Shown in pieces: positions 16,427 through 24,191 of a DNA stretch of 64,000 nt. The DNA is from Thermohalobaculum sp039817245. GTDB lineage: Bacteria; Pseudomonadota; Alphaproteobacteria; Rhodobacterales; Rhodobacteraceae. The notes beneath the pieces are model-generated. The model saw only the letters and a program-made list of their open reading frames with translations. It was not told the origin of the DNA and made no database searches. The number at the start of each line of letters is the position of its first letter. Position 1 is the first letter of the stretch. Location: the NCBI GenBank assembly GCA_039817245.1, contig JBCBWF010000001.1:3019-67018 (forward strand), given 5' to 3'. The position numbers and the translations under genes were made by a program.

Positions 16427-17497
16427 TCAGGACCGCTCGGGCAGCCCGCCCTCGACCAGCACGTAGAGCCCGATCCGCGCACCGGCGAAGATCGAGAGGA
16501 TCACGAGCGGCGCGCTCGCGCTCAGCACCGAGAGTGCCGAGAGCCCCTGCCCCACCGAGCAGCCCACGGCGAGCACCCCGCCCACACCCATGAGCGCCGC
16601 CCCTGCGAGCTGGCGGCGCAGCTCACGCGCATCGTCGCAGGCCTCCCAGCGAAACTCGGCACGCCAGAGCGCGCCGAGCGCCGAACCGAGGCAGACGCCG
16701 ATGACCGCAGCCACCGAAAAGTCGACGATGTCTCCCAGATGGCCTGTCATCACCGAGAACACCGTCTCGCCGAGCGGGGCGACGAAGCTGAACCCCTCCA
16801 TGCCGACCGCGCCGAAACTCTGCTGACCGGCAAGCGCGGTCGCGGCCCAGGCGAAGGCGACGGCGCCGCCGGCTGCGGCTCCCCAGCCGAGCGGTGTCCA
16901 AGGGCCCGCATCACCGCGGCGCATGAGCTGCGGGCCGAGCGCGAGGCAGGCAAAACCCGCGGCAATGAGCAGCGAAGGCAGCAGCGTGCCCGTGCCGAGC
17001 TCCGCGTCGACCCATTCCGCGATGCTCGGCTGCGGCGCGGCCAGAGTTTCGGCAGGGGTGAGTGCGAGCCGAAGCGGGGCGAGCACGCCGTGGATCGTGG
17101 CATAGCCTGCCACCGCGATGACGATGAGCATGACGAGTGCGCGCAGATCCCCGCCGCCGAGCCGGGCCAGCGCCCCGAAGCCGCAGGTTCCGACCTGCGC
17201 CATTCCGTAGCCGAAGATCAGCCCGCCTAGCACGACCGACAGGGGCGACCAGCCCTGGCGGAGATAGAGGGTGGCCGCCGGATCGATCACGCCCGTCGCC
17301 GAGAGCAGCGCGGTCACCGCAACGGCCACTGCGGCTGCCATGGCGAGCATGCGCAGCCGGGTCAGATCGCCGCCATAGACCGCGTCCTCGACCGCGCCCA
17401 TCATGCAGAACCGGCCGAGCCGGGCCGCGAGGCCGAGGACACCGCCTCCGACCAGACCCGCAATCGCGGCAAGGGCCGCGCCATCCAGCGCCATCAT
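16427..17497 (-). CDS. soxT: YeeE/YedE-family permease, predicted thiosulfate transporter SoxT
   Basis: A membrane protein of 356 residues with about nine helices. It has the short cysteine motifs of the YeeE/TsuA sulfur transporters: LGRFCMMGAV near the N-terminus, VGTCGFGALARLGGGD in the middle and VGCSVGQGLS near the C-terminus. TsuA homologues move thiosulfate through the membrane using such cysteines. The position directly after soxR in the order soxS-soxR-soxT matches the soxSRT arrangement known in alphaproteobacterial sox loci. GGGAGGA precedes the ATG pair at 17497. It would supply sulfur substrate or an inducer signal to the cytoplasm. Confidence 0.85.
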   Translation of the reverse strand: MMALDGAALAAIAGLVGGGVLGLAARLGRFCMMGAVEDAVYGGDLTRLRMLAMAAAVAVAVTALLSATGVIDPAATLYLRQGWSPLSVVLGGLIFGYGMAQVGTCGFGALARLGGGDLRALVMLIVIAVAGYATIHGVLAPLRLALTPAETLAAPQPSIAEWVDAELGTGTLLPSLLIAAGFACLALGPQLMRRGDAGPWTPLGWGAAAGGAVAFAWAATALAGQQSFGAVGMEGFSFVAPLGETVFSVMTGHLGDIVDFSVAAVIGVCLGSALGALWRAEFRWEACDDARELRRQLAGAALMGVGGVLAVGCSVGQGLSALSVLSASAPLVILSIFAGARIGLYVLVEGGLPERS

Positions 17498-17580
17498 CGT
17501 GGCGTCCTCCCGGGTTTTCCCCGAGCGTATCTATGACGGACCGTTGCAATCAAGTTCGCTGAGGCCGCCCGTTGCCGCAC

Positions 17581-17931
17581 CTAGCGCTCGGCAGCGCCGT
17601 CCTCGTTGCAGAACATATCGTAGACGATCTCGATCATGCGCCGGGCGCGACCGTCCGCGAGGCTGTAATAGATCGTCTTGCCCTCGCGCCGGCTCTCCAC
17701 CAGCCCCTCCAGGCGGAGCCGCGCGAGCTGCTGGCTCACGGCGGCCTGGCGCTGCGAGAGGAGCTGCTCGAGCTCGGTCACCGAACGCTCACCCGCTGCG
17801 AGGTGACAGAGGATCATCAGCCGCCCCTCGTGGGCCAGGGCCTTCAGAAAGTCCGTCGCGTTCCGGGCGTTCTGCATCATCCGGTTCATCTCGGCCTCGT
17901 CGAGACCGTCGTCGAGCACGGGCAGGGGCAT
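17581..17931 (-). CDS. soxR: ArsR-family sulfur-responsive repressor SoxR
   Basis: The product has 116 residues with a winged helix-turn-helix (LEQLLSQRQAAVSQQLARLR at 54-73). Two cysteines sit where the SqrR/BigR/SoxR group carries its persulfide-sensing pair: ILCHL (Cys42) and YDMFC (Cys108). In that group sulfane sulfur joins the two cysteines and releases the DNA, switching on sulfur oxidation genes. Repression of the sox operons here is inferred from family and position; a matching palindrome lies before soxX. This is the ArsR-type SoxR of thiosulfate oxidisers, not the MerR-type redox sensor of the same name. The ribosome-binding site is weak. Confidence 0.9.
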   Translation of the reverse strand: MPLPVLDDGLDEAEMNRMMQNARNATDFLKALAHEGRLMILCHLAAGERSVTELEQLLSQRQAAVSQQLARLRLEGLVESRREGKTIYYSLADGRARRMIEIVYDMFCNEDGAAER

Positions 17932-18199
17932 AGCGCGGCAGGACCTTTCGGTTCAGACGTCGAGAGTTGCGGCGACCGCGTGGATGCCGACCGTGGCACC
18001 TCGGTTATCCATCGCCGCTGCGCGAATGCCGGCACGAGCGACGCTGCCGGTCCCGGAGCCGCGGGGACGGCACTGCGCGCCAGTGCCGGGACCGCCCAGT
18101 ATGTCCCGAAAGCCGCGCGCAAAATCCCCAGTTGCGACGCGCCCGTCAAGCGTCCGCCTCCGCGCGCCAGGGCTTCTCCCCGATCTGCAGCTCATCGCG
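17932..18199. other. 268-bp soxS-soxR intergenic region without a convincing gene
   Basis: No supportable gene is seen. On the - strand an 80-codon open frame runs from 18195 to 17953, but it has Arg/Gly-rich composition and no recognisable motif. In the soxS frame, the bases after its stop encode a further 16 codons (DELQIGEKPWRAEADA) before the next stop. These could be the former C-terminus of soxS or part of a decayed gene. The soxR ribosome-binding region lies at the left end. Confidence 0.5.
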
Positions 18200-18586
18200 T
18201 CATCCTTCCGTCTTCGCCGCGCGCGCGATCAGGCTGCGGAGCATGGGATAGAAGAAGTCCTCGCCCGGATAACCTTCGATCCGCCCGATCTCCCGGCCGC
18301 TGGCCAGAAGCACGAAGGTCGGCGTGTAGTGCACCCGCCGCGCCAACGTCACGTCCTCCGGCAAGGGCGCGTGCAGGCGCGCTCGGCGCAGCGGCGCCAG
18401 CTTCCCCTCATCAGTGAGATGGTAGATCTCGCCCACCTCCATCTCCCACATCTCGCACCATTCGCAGGCCTGCTGGTCGAGCATCAGCAGTTGCAGCTTC
18501 TCCCCCGCCGGAGCGGGTGCCGGCACCAGGAGCGTGGAGAGCGCGAGGAACAGGGCCGCTATTGCGGCACGACGCGGCTTCGACAT
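18200..18586 (-). CDS. soxS: periplasmic thioredoxin-like protein SoxS
   Basis: The product has 128 residues with a signal peptide (residues 1 to about 27, ending APAPAG) and a thioredoxin fold with CEWC (DQQACEWCEMWEMEVG). The conserved cis-proline follows in VHYTPTFVLL. SoxS is the periplasmic thiol reductase that keeps SoxYZ reducible and active, receiving electrons through SoxV. The ATG at 18586 is chosen because it starts the signal peptide and follows GGAAGGATGGG. The gene is divergent from soxV, with 134 bp between their starts. Confidence 0.88.
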   Translation of the reverse strand: MSKPRRAAIAALFLALSTLLVPAPAPAGEKLQLLMLDQQACEWCEMWEMEVGEIYHLTDEGKLAPLRRARLHAPLPEDVTLARRVHYTPTFVLLASGREIGRIEGYPGEDFFYPMLRSLIARAAKTEG

Positions 18587-18664
18587 CGGTTCCCATCCTT
18601 CCATCTGCCCGCGCACTGTCATCCGTCCTGCCGCGTGCTTCACGCTTGCACAGATGGCGGCACA

Positions 18665-18694
18665 GATATATAAAAAGATGAATATGATGATATA
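18665..18694. promoter_or_regulatory. AT-rich island between soxS and soxV, candidate SoxR operator and promoter
   Basis: This is a roughly 30-bp AT-rich stretch in otherwise GC-rich DNA. It contains ATAT-N8-GAAT at 18668-18683, which matches the right half and two bases of the left half of the ATTC-N8-GAAT element seen before soxX. GATATA is repeated at each end. The position between the divergent soxS and soxV starts suits a shared operator and promoter. Confidence 0.4.
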
Positions 18695-18720
18695 ACAAGA
18701 CTGCCCGGGATGGAAGCGCG

Positions 18721-19452
18721 ATGGGCTTCGACATCACCTATGCCGGCGCGGCGCTGGCGGGGCTGCTTTCCTTTGCCTCGCCCTGCGTGCTGCCGATCGT
18801 GCCGCCCTATCTCTGTTTCCTCGCGGGTGTGAGCCTCGAGGAATTGACAGAGCGGGGCGAGCGGCCAGCCGGGGCCGAGCGGCGGGTCGTGCTCGCAGCG
18901 CTGCTCTTCGCGCTGGGCTTCGCCACGGTCTTCGTGGCGCTCGGCGCGACGGCGACGACGATCGGCCAGGCCGTGAGCCGGCATTTCGACATCCTGCGCT
19001 GGATCGCCGGTGGGGTGATCCTGCTGATGGGTCTCCATTTCCTCGGCATCCTGCGCATCGGTTTTCTCTATCGGCAGGCGCAGATCGAGGTGGAGGCACG
19101 CCCCGCCTCCCTCTTCGGCGCCTATCTCGTCGGGCTTGCCTTCGGCTTCGGGTGGACGCCCTGCGTCGGCCCGGTGCTGGCCGCGATCCTCTTCACCGCC
19201 GCGGGACAGGATACCGCGCTGGAGGGCGGCCTGCTCCTCGGCGCCTATGCCGCCGGCATGGGCCTGCCCTTCGTGCTGGCCGCCTTCTTCGCACGGCCGT
19301 TCATGGGGCTCATGCGCCGCGGGCGGCGGTATATGGGCCATGTGGAGAAGGCGATGGGCGGGATGCTCGTCGTCACCGGCCTGCTCTTCATCACCAACAC
19401 GATCCCCGACATCGCCAACTGGATGATCCAATACGTGCCCGCGGCCGGCTGA
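18721..19452 (+). CDS. soxV: CcdA/DsbD-like membrane thiol transporter SoxV
   Basis: The product has 243 residues and six predicted helices. The redox cysteine pair of CcdA proteins is present in SFASPCVLPIVPPYL and GFGWTPCVGPVLA. SoxV carries reducing equivalents from cytoplasmic thioredoxin across the inner membrane to SoxS and SoxW, which is needed for thiosulfate oxidation activity. It heads the main + strand sox operon, 46 bp before soxW. Confidence 0.92.
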   Translation: MGFDITYAGAALAGLLSFASPCVLPIVPPYLCFLAGVSLEELTERGERPAGAERRVVLAALLFALGFATVFVALGATATTIGQAVSRHFDILRWIAGGVILLMGLHFLGILRIGFLYRQAQIEVEARPASLFGAYLVGLAFGFGWTPCVGPVLAAILFTAAGQDTALEGGLLLGAYAAGMGLPFVLAAFFARPFMGLMRRGRRYMGHVEKAMGGMLVVTGLLFITNTIPDIANWMIQYVPAAG

Positions 19453-19497
19453 AGCCTCCGCTCAGACGCTCAGGGGCACGACACAGGGAGGACTGCC

Positions 19498-20076
19498 ATG
19501 CTCACCCGCCTCGCCCTCGCGGCCTTCGCCCTCGGTCTCATCGTCGCAGCCCCCGCCGCATCAGAGCCGGCTCCTGGTGCGCTGCACCATAAGGACTGGT
19601 TCGCCGTGACCTTCAAGGATGTGCGCGAGGACATCGAAGACGCGGCAGCTGACGGCAAACGCCTCGCGATCATCATTGAACAACATGGCTGCATCTACTG
19701 TCGCAAATTGCACGAAGAGGTGCTCTCCGACCCGGAAGTCGCCGATTACATCATCGAGAACTTCGTGGTCGTGCAGATCAATATGTTCGGGGACGAGGAC
19801 GTCACCGATCTCGACGGCGAGAGCATGACCGAACGTGAGGCGGTGCGCCGCTGGGCCGTCGCCTTCACGCCCACTGTCATCTTCCTGCCCGAGGAAGCCC
19901 CTGAGGGCGTTACGGTTTCCGAAGCAGCGGTGCAGGTGATGCCGGGCGCTTTCGGCAAATGGACGACGCTCGACATGTTCCGCTGGGTGCGGCTCAAGGG
20001 CTATGAGGGCGACGAGCACTTCCAGAAATTCCATGCGCGGACCATCGAGGAGCTGCGCGCGGCGGGTCGGCTCTGA
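19498..20076 (+). CDS. soxW: periplasmic thioredoxin SoxW
   Basis: The product has 192 residues with an N-terminal signal peptide (about 20 residues, ending APAASEP) and a thioredoxin-like fold with CIYC in QHGCIYCRKLHEEV. The cis-proline region reads FTPTVIFLPEEA. It is a substrate of SoxV in Paracoccus-type systems and is thought to keep Sox proteins or cytochrome c maturation thiols reduced. GGGAGGA precedes the ATG. A 123-bp regulatory gap separates it from soxX. Confidence 0.88.
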   Translation: MLTRLALAAFALGLIVAAPAASEPAPGALHHKDWFAVTFKDVREDIEDAAADGKRLAIIIEQHGCIYCRKLHEEVLSDPEVADYIIENFVVVQINMFGDEDVTDLDGESMTEREAVRRWAVAFTPTVIFLPEEAPEGVTVSEAAVQVMPGAFGKWTTLDMFRWVRLKGYEGDEHFQKFHARTIEELRAAGRL

Positions 20077-20112
20077 GCGCTCCGCCCTGCTCTCATTTCG
20101 CAACTGCAAAAC

Positions 20113-20128
20113 ATTCCAGAATATGAAT
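20113..20128. promoter_or_regulatory. ATTC-N8-GAAT palindrome, predicted SoxR operator
   Basis: An exact ATTC-N8-GAAT element (ATTC at 20113-20116, GAAT at 20125-20128) lies in the soxW-soxX gap, 72 bases before the soxX start. This matches the dyad described for SqrR/BigR-type persulfide-responsive ArsR repressors, the family to which the soxR product here belongs. Surrounding DNA is AT-rich, as expected for an internal promoter driving soxXYZAB. Confidence 0.6.
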
Positions 20129-20178
20129 TTGTTGTTGCGTGGGCTTTCTGTCTGATGCAACCTCATTCCAACAACAAA
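20128..20178. repeat. 10-bp inverted repeat in the soxX leader
   Basis: TTTGTTGTTG at 20128-20137 is the exact reverse complement of CAACAACAAA at 20169-20178, with a 31-base spacer. It begins inside the predicted operator and ends 22 bases before the soxX ATG. It could fold as a leader stem or be a second protein-binding dyad. Confidence 0.5.
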
Positions 20179-20199
20179 CTGCGCTTTGGGAGGACGAGA

Positions 20200-20658
20200 A
20201 TGAAACACATCGCCAGCGCGCTTGCGGCCATGGCCCTGCTCGTTTCGGGCGCCACCGCGAGCACGGAGACGGCGCCCGGCGACGTGCGGATCGTCGACGG
20301 TGTCATCGAGACGCCACTTACCGCGACCCCCGGCGACCCGGAGAAGGGCCGTCAGTGGTTCGCGGGGCGCAAGCTCGGGAACTGTCTCGCCTGCCACGTG
20401 AACGCCGATCTGAAGAACCAGCCTTTCCACGGCGAGGTCGGCCCGGCGCTGGACGGCGTGGCAGAGCGGTGGTCCGAGGCGGAGCTTCGCGCGATCGTCG
20501 TCAACTCCAAGGCGGTGTTCGGCGACGCGACGATCATGCCCGCCTTCTACCGCGACAGCGGATACACCCGGCCGCTTTCCGATTTCGACGGCAAGACGAT
20601 CCTCTCGGCCCAGCAGGTCGAGGATATCGTCGCCTACCTGAAAACCCTGAAGGAGTGA
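20200..20658 (+). CDS. soxX: monohaem cytochrome c SoxX
   Basis: The product has 152 residues with a signal peptide (MKHIASALAAMALLVSGATA), one haem-binding motif CLACH at 62-66, and a probable distal Met in TIMPAFYRD. SoxX pairs with SoxA to form the cytochrome that couples thiosulfate to the SoxY carrier cysteine and passes on two electrons. GGGAGGA precedes the ATG at 20200. SoxX, SoxY, SoxZ and SoxA follow in uninterrupted order. Confidence 0.93.
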   Translation: MKHIASALAAMALLVSGATASTETAPGDVRIVDGVIETPLTATPGDPEKGRQWFAGRKLGNCLACHVNADLKNQPFHGEVGPALDGVAERWSEAELRAIVVNSKAVFGDATIMPAFYRDSGYTRPLSDFDGKTILSAQQVEDIVAYLKTLKE

Positions 20659-20684
20659 GGCCGACCGGCCTACGAGGAGGTTCG

Positions 20685-21119
20685 ATGCTCTACACCAGAC
20701 GAGATCTCTGCCGCTATGGCGCAGCGCTCGCCGCCCTCGCCGCCGCGGGCCCGTCGCTCTCCTGGGCGTCCGAGGGCGAGGATGCGGTGAAGGCCGCGAT
20801 CATGGCGTTCACCGGCGGCGTGATGCCGGCGGAGGGCGGCGTCGAAATCGGCGCGCCCGAGATCGCCGAGAACGGCAGCACCGTGCCCGTGCAGGTGGCC
20901 GCAGAGGGCGCCAGCTCGATCCTGCTGCTCGCCTCGCGCAACCCGAACCCGGATGTCGCGACCTTCCACTTCGGCGCGCTCGCCGGCTCGTCCTTCGCTT
21001 CCACCCGCATCCGGCTGGCCGAGACGCAGGATCTGGTCGCGGTTGCCAAGATGGCGGACGGATCGTTCCAGATGGCCTCGCGCAACGTGAAGGTCACCAT
21101 TGGCGGCTGCGGCGGCTGA
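20685..21119 (+). CDS. soxY: sulfur-carrier protein SoxY
   Basis: The product has 144 residues with a twin-arginine signal (YTRRDLCRYGAALAALAAAG). The C-terminus is the diagnostic flexible arm ending GGCGG; its cysteine holds the sulfur intermediates during oxidation. SoxY has no signal-free partner for export other than SoxZ, which rides along as a complex. GAGGAGG lies just before the ATG. Confidence 0.95.
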   Translation: MLYTRRDLCRYGAALAALAAAGPSLSWASEGEDAVKAAIMAFTGGVMPAEGGVEIGAPEIAENGSTVPVQVAAEGASSILLLASRNPNPDVATFHFGALAGSSFASTRIRLAETQDLVAVAKMADGSFQMASRNVKVTIGGCGG

Positions 21120-21145
21120 GCTGAGTATAACCGGAGGACAATTCC

Positions 21146-21475
21146 ATGGCGAAAGTTAAGCCCCGCGTGAAGGTCCCGAAAAAGGCCGATGCCGGCGAAG
21201 TGGTGACCATCAAGACGCTGATCAGCCATCCGATGGAGTCGGGTCAGCGCAAGGACCGCAAGACCGGCGAGACCATTCCGCGCAAGATCATCAACAAGTT
21301 CGCAGCGCGCTTTAACGGCGAGCTGGTGATCGAGACTGACATCGCGCCGGCGGTCTCTGCCAACCCGTACTTCCAGTTCGAGCTCAAGGTGCCGGAGAGC
21401 GGTACGCTGAGCTTCGAGTGGACGGACGATGACGGCAGCGTCTACTCGACCGAAAAGAAAATAACGGTCGGCTGA
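21146..21475 (+). CDS. soxZ: SoxZ, partner of the SoxY carrier
   Basis: The product has 109 residues and is all beta (an immunoglobulin-like fold), with the family segments KVKPRVKVPKKADAGEVV and ISHPMESGQRKD. It has no signal peptide, as expected for a protein exported by Tat as a SoxYZ complex. SoxZ presents the SoxY arm to SoxXA, SoxB and SoxCD. It lies 26 bp after soxY with an AGGA site in between. Confidence 0.95.
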   Translation: MAKVKPRVKVPKKADAGEVVTIKTLISHPMESGQRKDRKTGETIPRKIINKFAARFNGELVIETDIAPAVSANPYFQFELKVPESGTLSFEWTDDDGSVYSTEKKITVG

Positions 21476-21503
21476 CGCATCGGTGCCCACGGGGAGGAAC
21501 ACA

Positions 21504-22352
21504 ATGATGAGAATTGCGATGCTGGCGGCGACCGCGTTGGCCACGGCATGGGGCGTGGTCGCGCTGGCCGGCCCCGGCCCGGACAACGATGCGCTGGTCA
21601 TCGATGGCGAGACGCTGGTCACGGAGGTCAAGGCAGACGACAGCCTGCCTTTCGACACCATCTATTCCGGCTGGCGTTTCCGTTCTGACGAGACGCAGGC
21701 GCTCGCGCAGGACGACTTCGAGAACCCCGCCATGGTGGCGGTGGACTATGCACTCGAGATCTGGGAGACCGCCGCCGGCAGCTCGCAGAAATCCTGCGCC
21801 GACTGCCACGGCGATGTGGAGAGCTTCGAGGGTCTGCGCGCGAACATGCCCCGCTGGAACGAGGCCGCCGGGGAGCCCTGGGCACTGGAGGACTGGATCA
21901 ACTGGTCCATCACCGAGCATCAGGGCGCCGAGAAGTGGAAGTGGGAGAGCCCGGAGATGCTCGCCATGACCGCACTTGTCGGCCTTCAGTCCCGCGGCAT
22001 GCCGATGACCGTGCAGACCGACGGGCCGATGGCCGAGTGGGTCGAGCGTGGCAAGGAACTCTACTACACGCGGGTCGGCCAGCTCGACATGGCCTGCAGC
22101 CAGTGCCACGAAGACAATTACGGCAACATGATCCGGGCCGATCACCTGTCGCAGGGCAATGTGAACGGGTTCCCGACCTACCGGTTCAAGTGGCAGGGCC
22201 TCGGCTCGCTGCATCGCCGCTTCTCCGGCTGCATGAAGAACATCCGCGCGCAACCCTACAAGCGCGGGTCGGATGAGTTCACGGCGCTCGAGATCTATCT
22301 CGTGTCGCGCGGCGCAGGCCTCTCGATCGAGACGCCGGCCGTCCGGAACTGA
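21504..22352 (+). CDS. soxA: dihaem cytochrome c SoxA
   Basis: The product has 282 residues with a signal peptide (first ~22 residues). There are two haem motifs, CADCH at 98-102 and CSQCH at 198-202, so this is the dihaem form. The active-site cysteine that becomes the persulfide haem ligand is in RRFSGCMKNIRAQPYKRGSD (Cys243). With SoxX it starts the cycle by oxidatively joining thiosulfate to SoxY. GGGGAGGA lies before the ATG at 21504. Confidence 0.94.
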   Translation: MMRIAMLAATALATAWGVVALAGPGPDNDALVIDGETLVTEVKADDSLPFDTIYSGWRFRSDETQALAQDDFENPAMVAVDYALEIWETAAGSSQKSCADCHGDVESFEGLRANMPRWNEAAGEPWALEDWINWSITEHQGAEKWKWESPEMLAMTALVGLQSRGMPMTVQTDGPMAEWVERGKELYYTRVGQLDMACSQCHEDNYGNMIRADHLSQGNVNGFPTYRFKWQGLGSLHRRFSGCMKNIRAQPYKRGSDEFTALEIYLVSRGAGLSIETPAVRN

Positions 22353-22354
22353 TT

Positions 22355-22379
22355 GCAGGGGCCCTAAGAGGGCCCCTGC
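22355..22379. terminator. strong hairpin after soxA
   Basis: A perfect 10-bp stem (GCAGGGGCCC / GGGCCCCTGC) with the loop TAAGA starts 3 bases after the soxA stop. No T-run follows, so it may act as an mRNA-stabilising 3' end or partial terminator that lowers soxB-soxF transcription relative to soxXYZA. Confidence 0.55.
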
Positions 22380-22425
22380 CCCGCCTCCCTCCACGGCGTC
22401 GGAGGCACCATCGACAGACAGATGC

Positions 22426-22444
22426 GCGCTCGCTCGACGAGCGC
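22426..22444. promoter_or_regulatory. second hairpin just before soxB
   Basis: A perfect 7-bp inverted repeat (GCGCTCG / CGAGCGC) with a 5-base spacer ends 45 bases before the soxB ATG. Together with the hairpin at 22355 it fills the 137-bp soxA-soxB gap with structure. Confidence 0.35.
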
Positions 22445-22489
22445 AGGGCGCTGGCGTGAGCCGCGCGCCGAGAGAGGAGGCTTGCCCCG

Positions 22490-24172
22490 ATGATCTCCCG
22501 CCGCGACTTCCTGCAGGCCGGCCTGGCGGCCTCCGCCCTCTTCGGCACCGGCCGGCTGAGTGCGATGGCCGCCACCCAGGCCATGACGGAGAACGCGCTC
22601 CTCGACATGGCGCCCACGGGCAATGTCACGCTGATCCATCTGACCGACATTCATGCGCAGCTGAAACCGCTCTGGTTCCGCGAGCCTTCCGTCAATCTTG
22701 GCGTGGGCTCCGCCGCGGGGAAGCCGCCGCATGTGTCGGGCAAGGATTTCCTGAGCCTCTACGGCATCGAGGCGGGCTCGCCGATGGCCTATGCGCTCTC
22801 CTCGGACGAGTTCTCGGCGCTGGCCCGCGAATATGGGCGGATGGGCGGCATGGACCGGGTGTCGACGGTGGTGAAGCGCATCCGCGCGGATCGTCCGGAC
22901 GCGCTGCTCCTCGATGGCGGAGACACCTGGCACGGCTCCATGACGGCGCTGCGCACGCAGGGCCAGGACATGGTCGACGTGATGAACGCGCTCGCCCCCG
23001 ATGCCATGACCGCGCATTGGGAGTTCACCCTGGGCATCGACCGGGTGACGGAGATCGTGGACGAACTGCCGTTCCCCTTCCTCGGGGCCAACATCTTCGA
23101 CAACGAGTGGGACGAGCCGGCCTACGAGCCCTACACGATGTTCGAGCGCGGCGGCGTCCAGGTGGCCGTGATCGGCCAGGCCTTCCCCTACATGCCGATC
23201 GCGAACCCCGGCTGGATGTTCCCGGGCCTCAGCTTCGGTGTCCGCGAGGCGCGGATGCGCGAGGTGGTGGCGGAGGTTCGCGAGGCCGGGGCGGCACTCG
23301 TCGTGCTCCTCAGCCATAACGGCTTCGATGTGGACCGGAAGCTGGCCTCCCGCGTGGAGGGGATCGATGTCATCCTCTGCGGCCATACCCACGACGCCTT
23401 GCCGGAGCCGCTGCGCGTCGGGAACACCTTGCTCATCGCATCGGGTTCCAACGGGAAATTCGTGAGCCGGATCGATCTCGATGTGGACGGCTCGGGCGTG
23501 AAGGACGCGGCGCACCGGCTGATCCCGGTCTTCTCCGACGTGATCACGCCGGATCCGGAGATGGCGACGCTGATCGACACGCTGCGCGCCCCCTACGAGG
23601 CAGAGCTTGCCGAGGTGCTCGGCACCACGGAGAGCCTCCTCTACCGGCGCGGCAACTTCAACGGCACCTTCGACGATCTGATCTGCCAGGCACTGCTCGA
23701 GGAGCGCGAGGCTGAGATCGCGCTCTCTCCCGGCTTCCGCTGGGGCCCGAGCCTTCTGCCCGGCGAGCCGATCACCCGCGAGGCGCTGCACAACGCCACC
23801 TCCATGAGCTATCCCGCCGCCTATCGCACGGAGATGACCGGGGAATTCCTGCACACGGTCCTGGAGGACGTGGCGGACAACCTCTTCAACCCGGATCCCT
23901 ACTACCAGCAGGGCGGCGACATGGTGCGCGTCGGCGGCATGGGCTACCGGATCGACATCTCCAAGCCGCAGGGCAGCCGCATCAGCGAGATGACGCTGCT
24001 CTCCGATGGCAGCCCCATCGACCCCACCCGCAGCTACACCGTCTCCGGCTGGGCCTCGGTCAACGAGGAAACAGAAGGCCCCGCCATCTGGGACGTGGTC
24101 GAGGCGTATATCCGCCGCAAGGGCACGGTCCGCGTGGAACCCAACCAGTCCGTCCGCGTCAGCGGAACCTGA
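22490..24172 (+). CDS. soxB: sulfate thiol esterase SoxB
   Basis: The product has 560 residues, close to the usual length of about 560-570. A Tat signal (SRRDFLQAGLAASALFG) leads into a metallophosphoesterase-like domain with IHLTDIHAQLKPLW, GGDTWHGS, LLSHNGFDVD and CGHTHDALPEP, the dimanganese ligands. The C-terminal 5'-nucleotidase domain follows. SoxB hydrolyses the sulfonate from S-sulfonated SoxY to release sulfate. AGGAGG is placed 9 bases before the ATG. Confidence 0.95.
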   Translation: MISRRDFLQAGLAASALFGTGRLSAMAATQAMTENALLDMAPTGNVTLIHLTDIHAQLKPLWFREPSVNLGVGSAAGKPPHVSGKDFLSLYGIEAGSPMAYALSSDEFSALAREYGRMGGMDRVSTVVKRIRADRPDALLLDGGDTWHGSMTALRTQGQDMVDVMNALAPDAMTAHWEFTLGIDRVTEIVDELPFPFLGANIFDNEWDEPAYEPYTMFERGGVQVAVIGQAFPYMPIANPGWMFPGLSFGVREARMREVVAEVREAGAALVVLLSHNGFDVDRKLASRVEGIDVILCGHTHDALPEPLRVGNTLLIASGSNGKFVSRIDLDVDGSGVKDAAHRLIPVFSDVITPDPEMATLIDTLRAPYEAELAEVLGTTESLLYRRGNFNGTFDDLICQALLEEREAEIALSPGFRWGPSLLPGEPITREALHNATSMSYPAAYRTEMTGEFLHTVLEDVADNLFNPDPYYQQGGDMVRVGGMGYRIDISKPQGSRISEMTLLSDGSPIDPTRSYTVSGWASVNEETEGPAIWDVVEAYIRRKGTVRVEPNQSVRVSGT

Positions 24173-24191
24173 AACGACGAGTAGGAACAGC

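Noticed and set aside
16427..17497. Calling the YeeE/YedE protein a general inner-membrane protein rather than SoxT
   Set aside because: The cysteine motifs and the soxS-soxR-soxT order favour SoxT, so the general label was dropped.
17953..18195. An 80-codon - strand open frame between soxS and soxR as a possible gene
   Set aside because: Starting codon is close to the soxS stop, but there is no good ribosome-binding site, no motif, and composition looks like non-coding GC-rich DNA. Kept only as an intergenic note.
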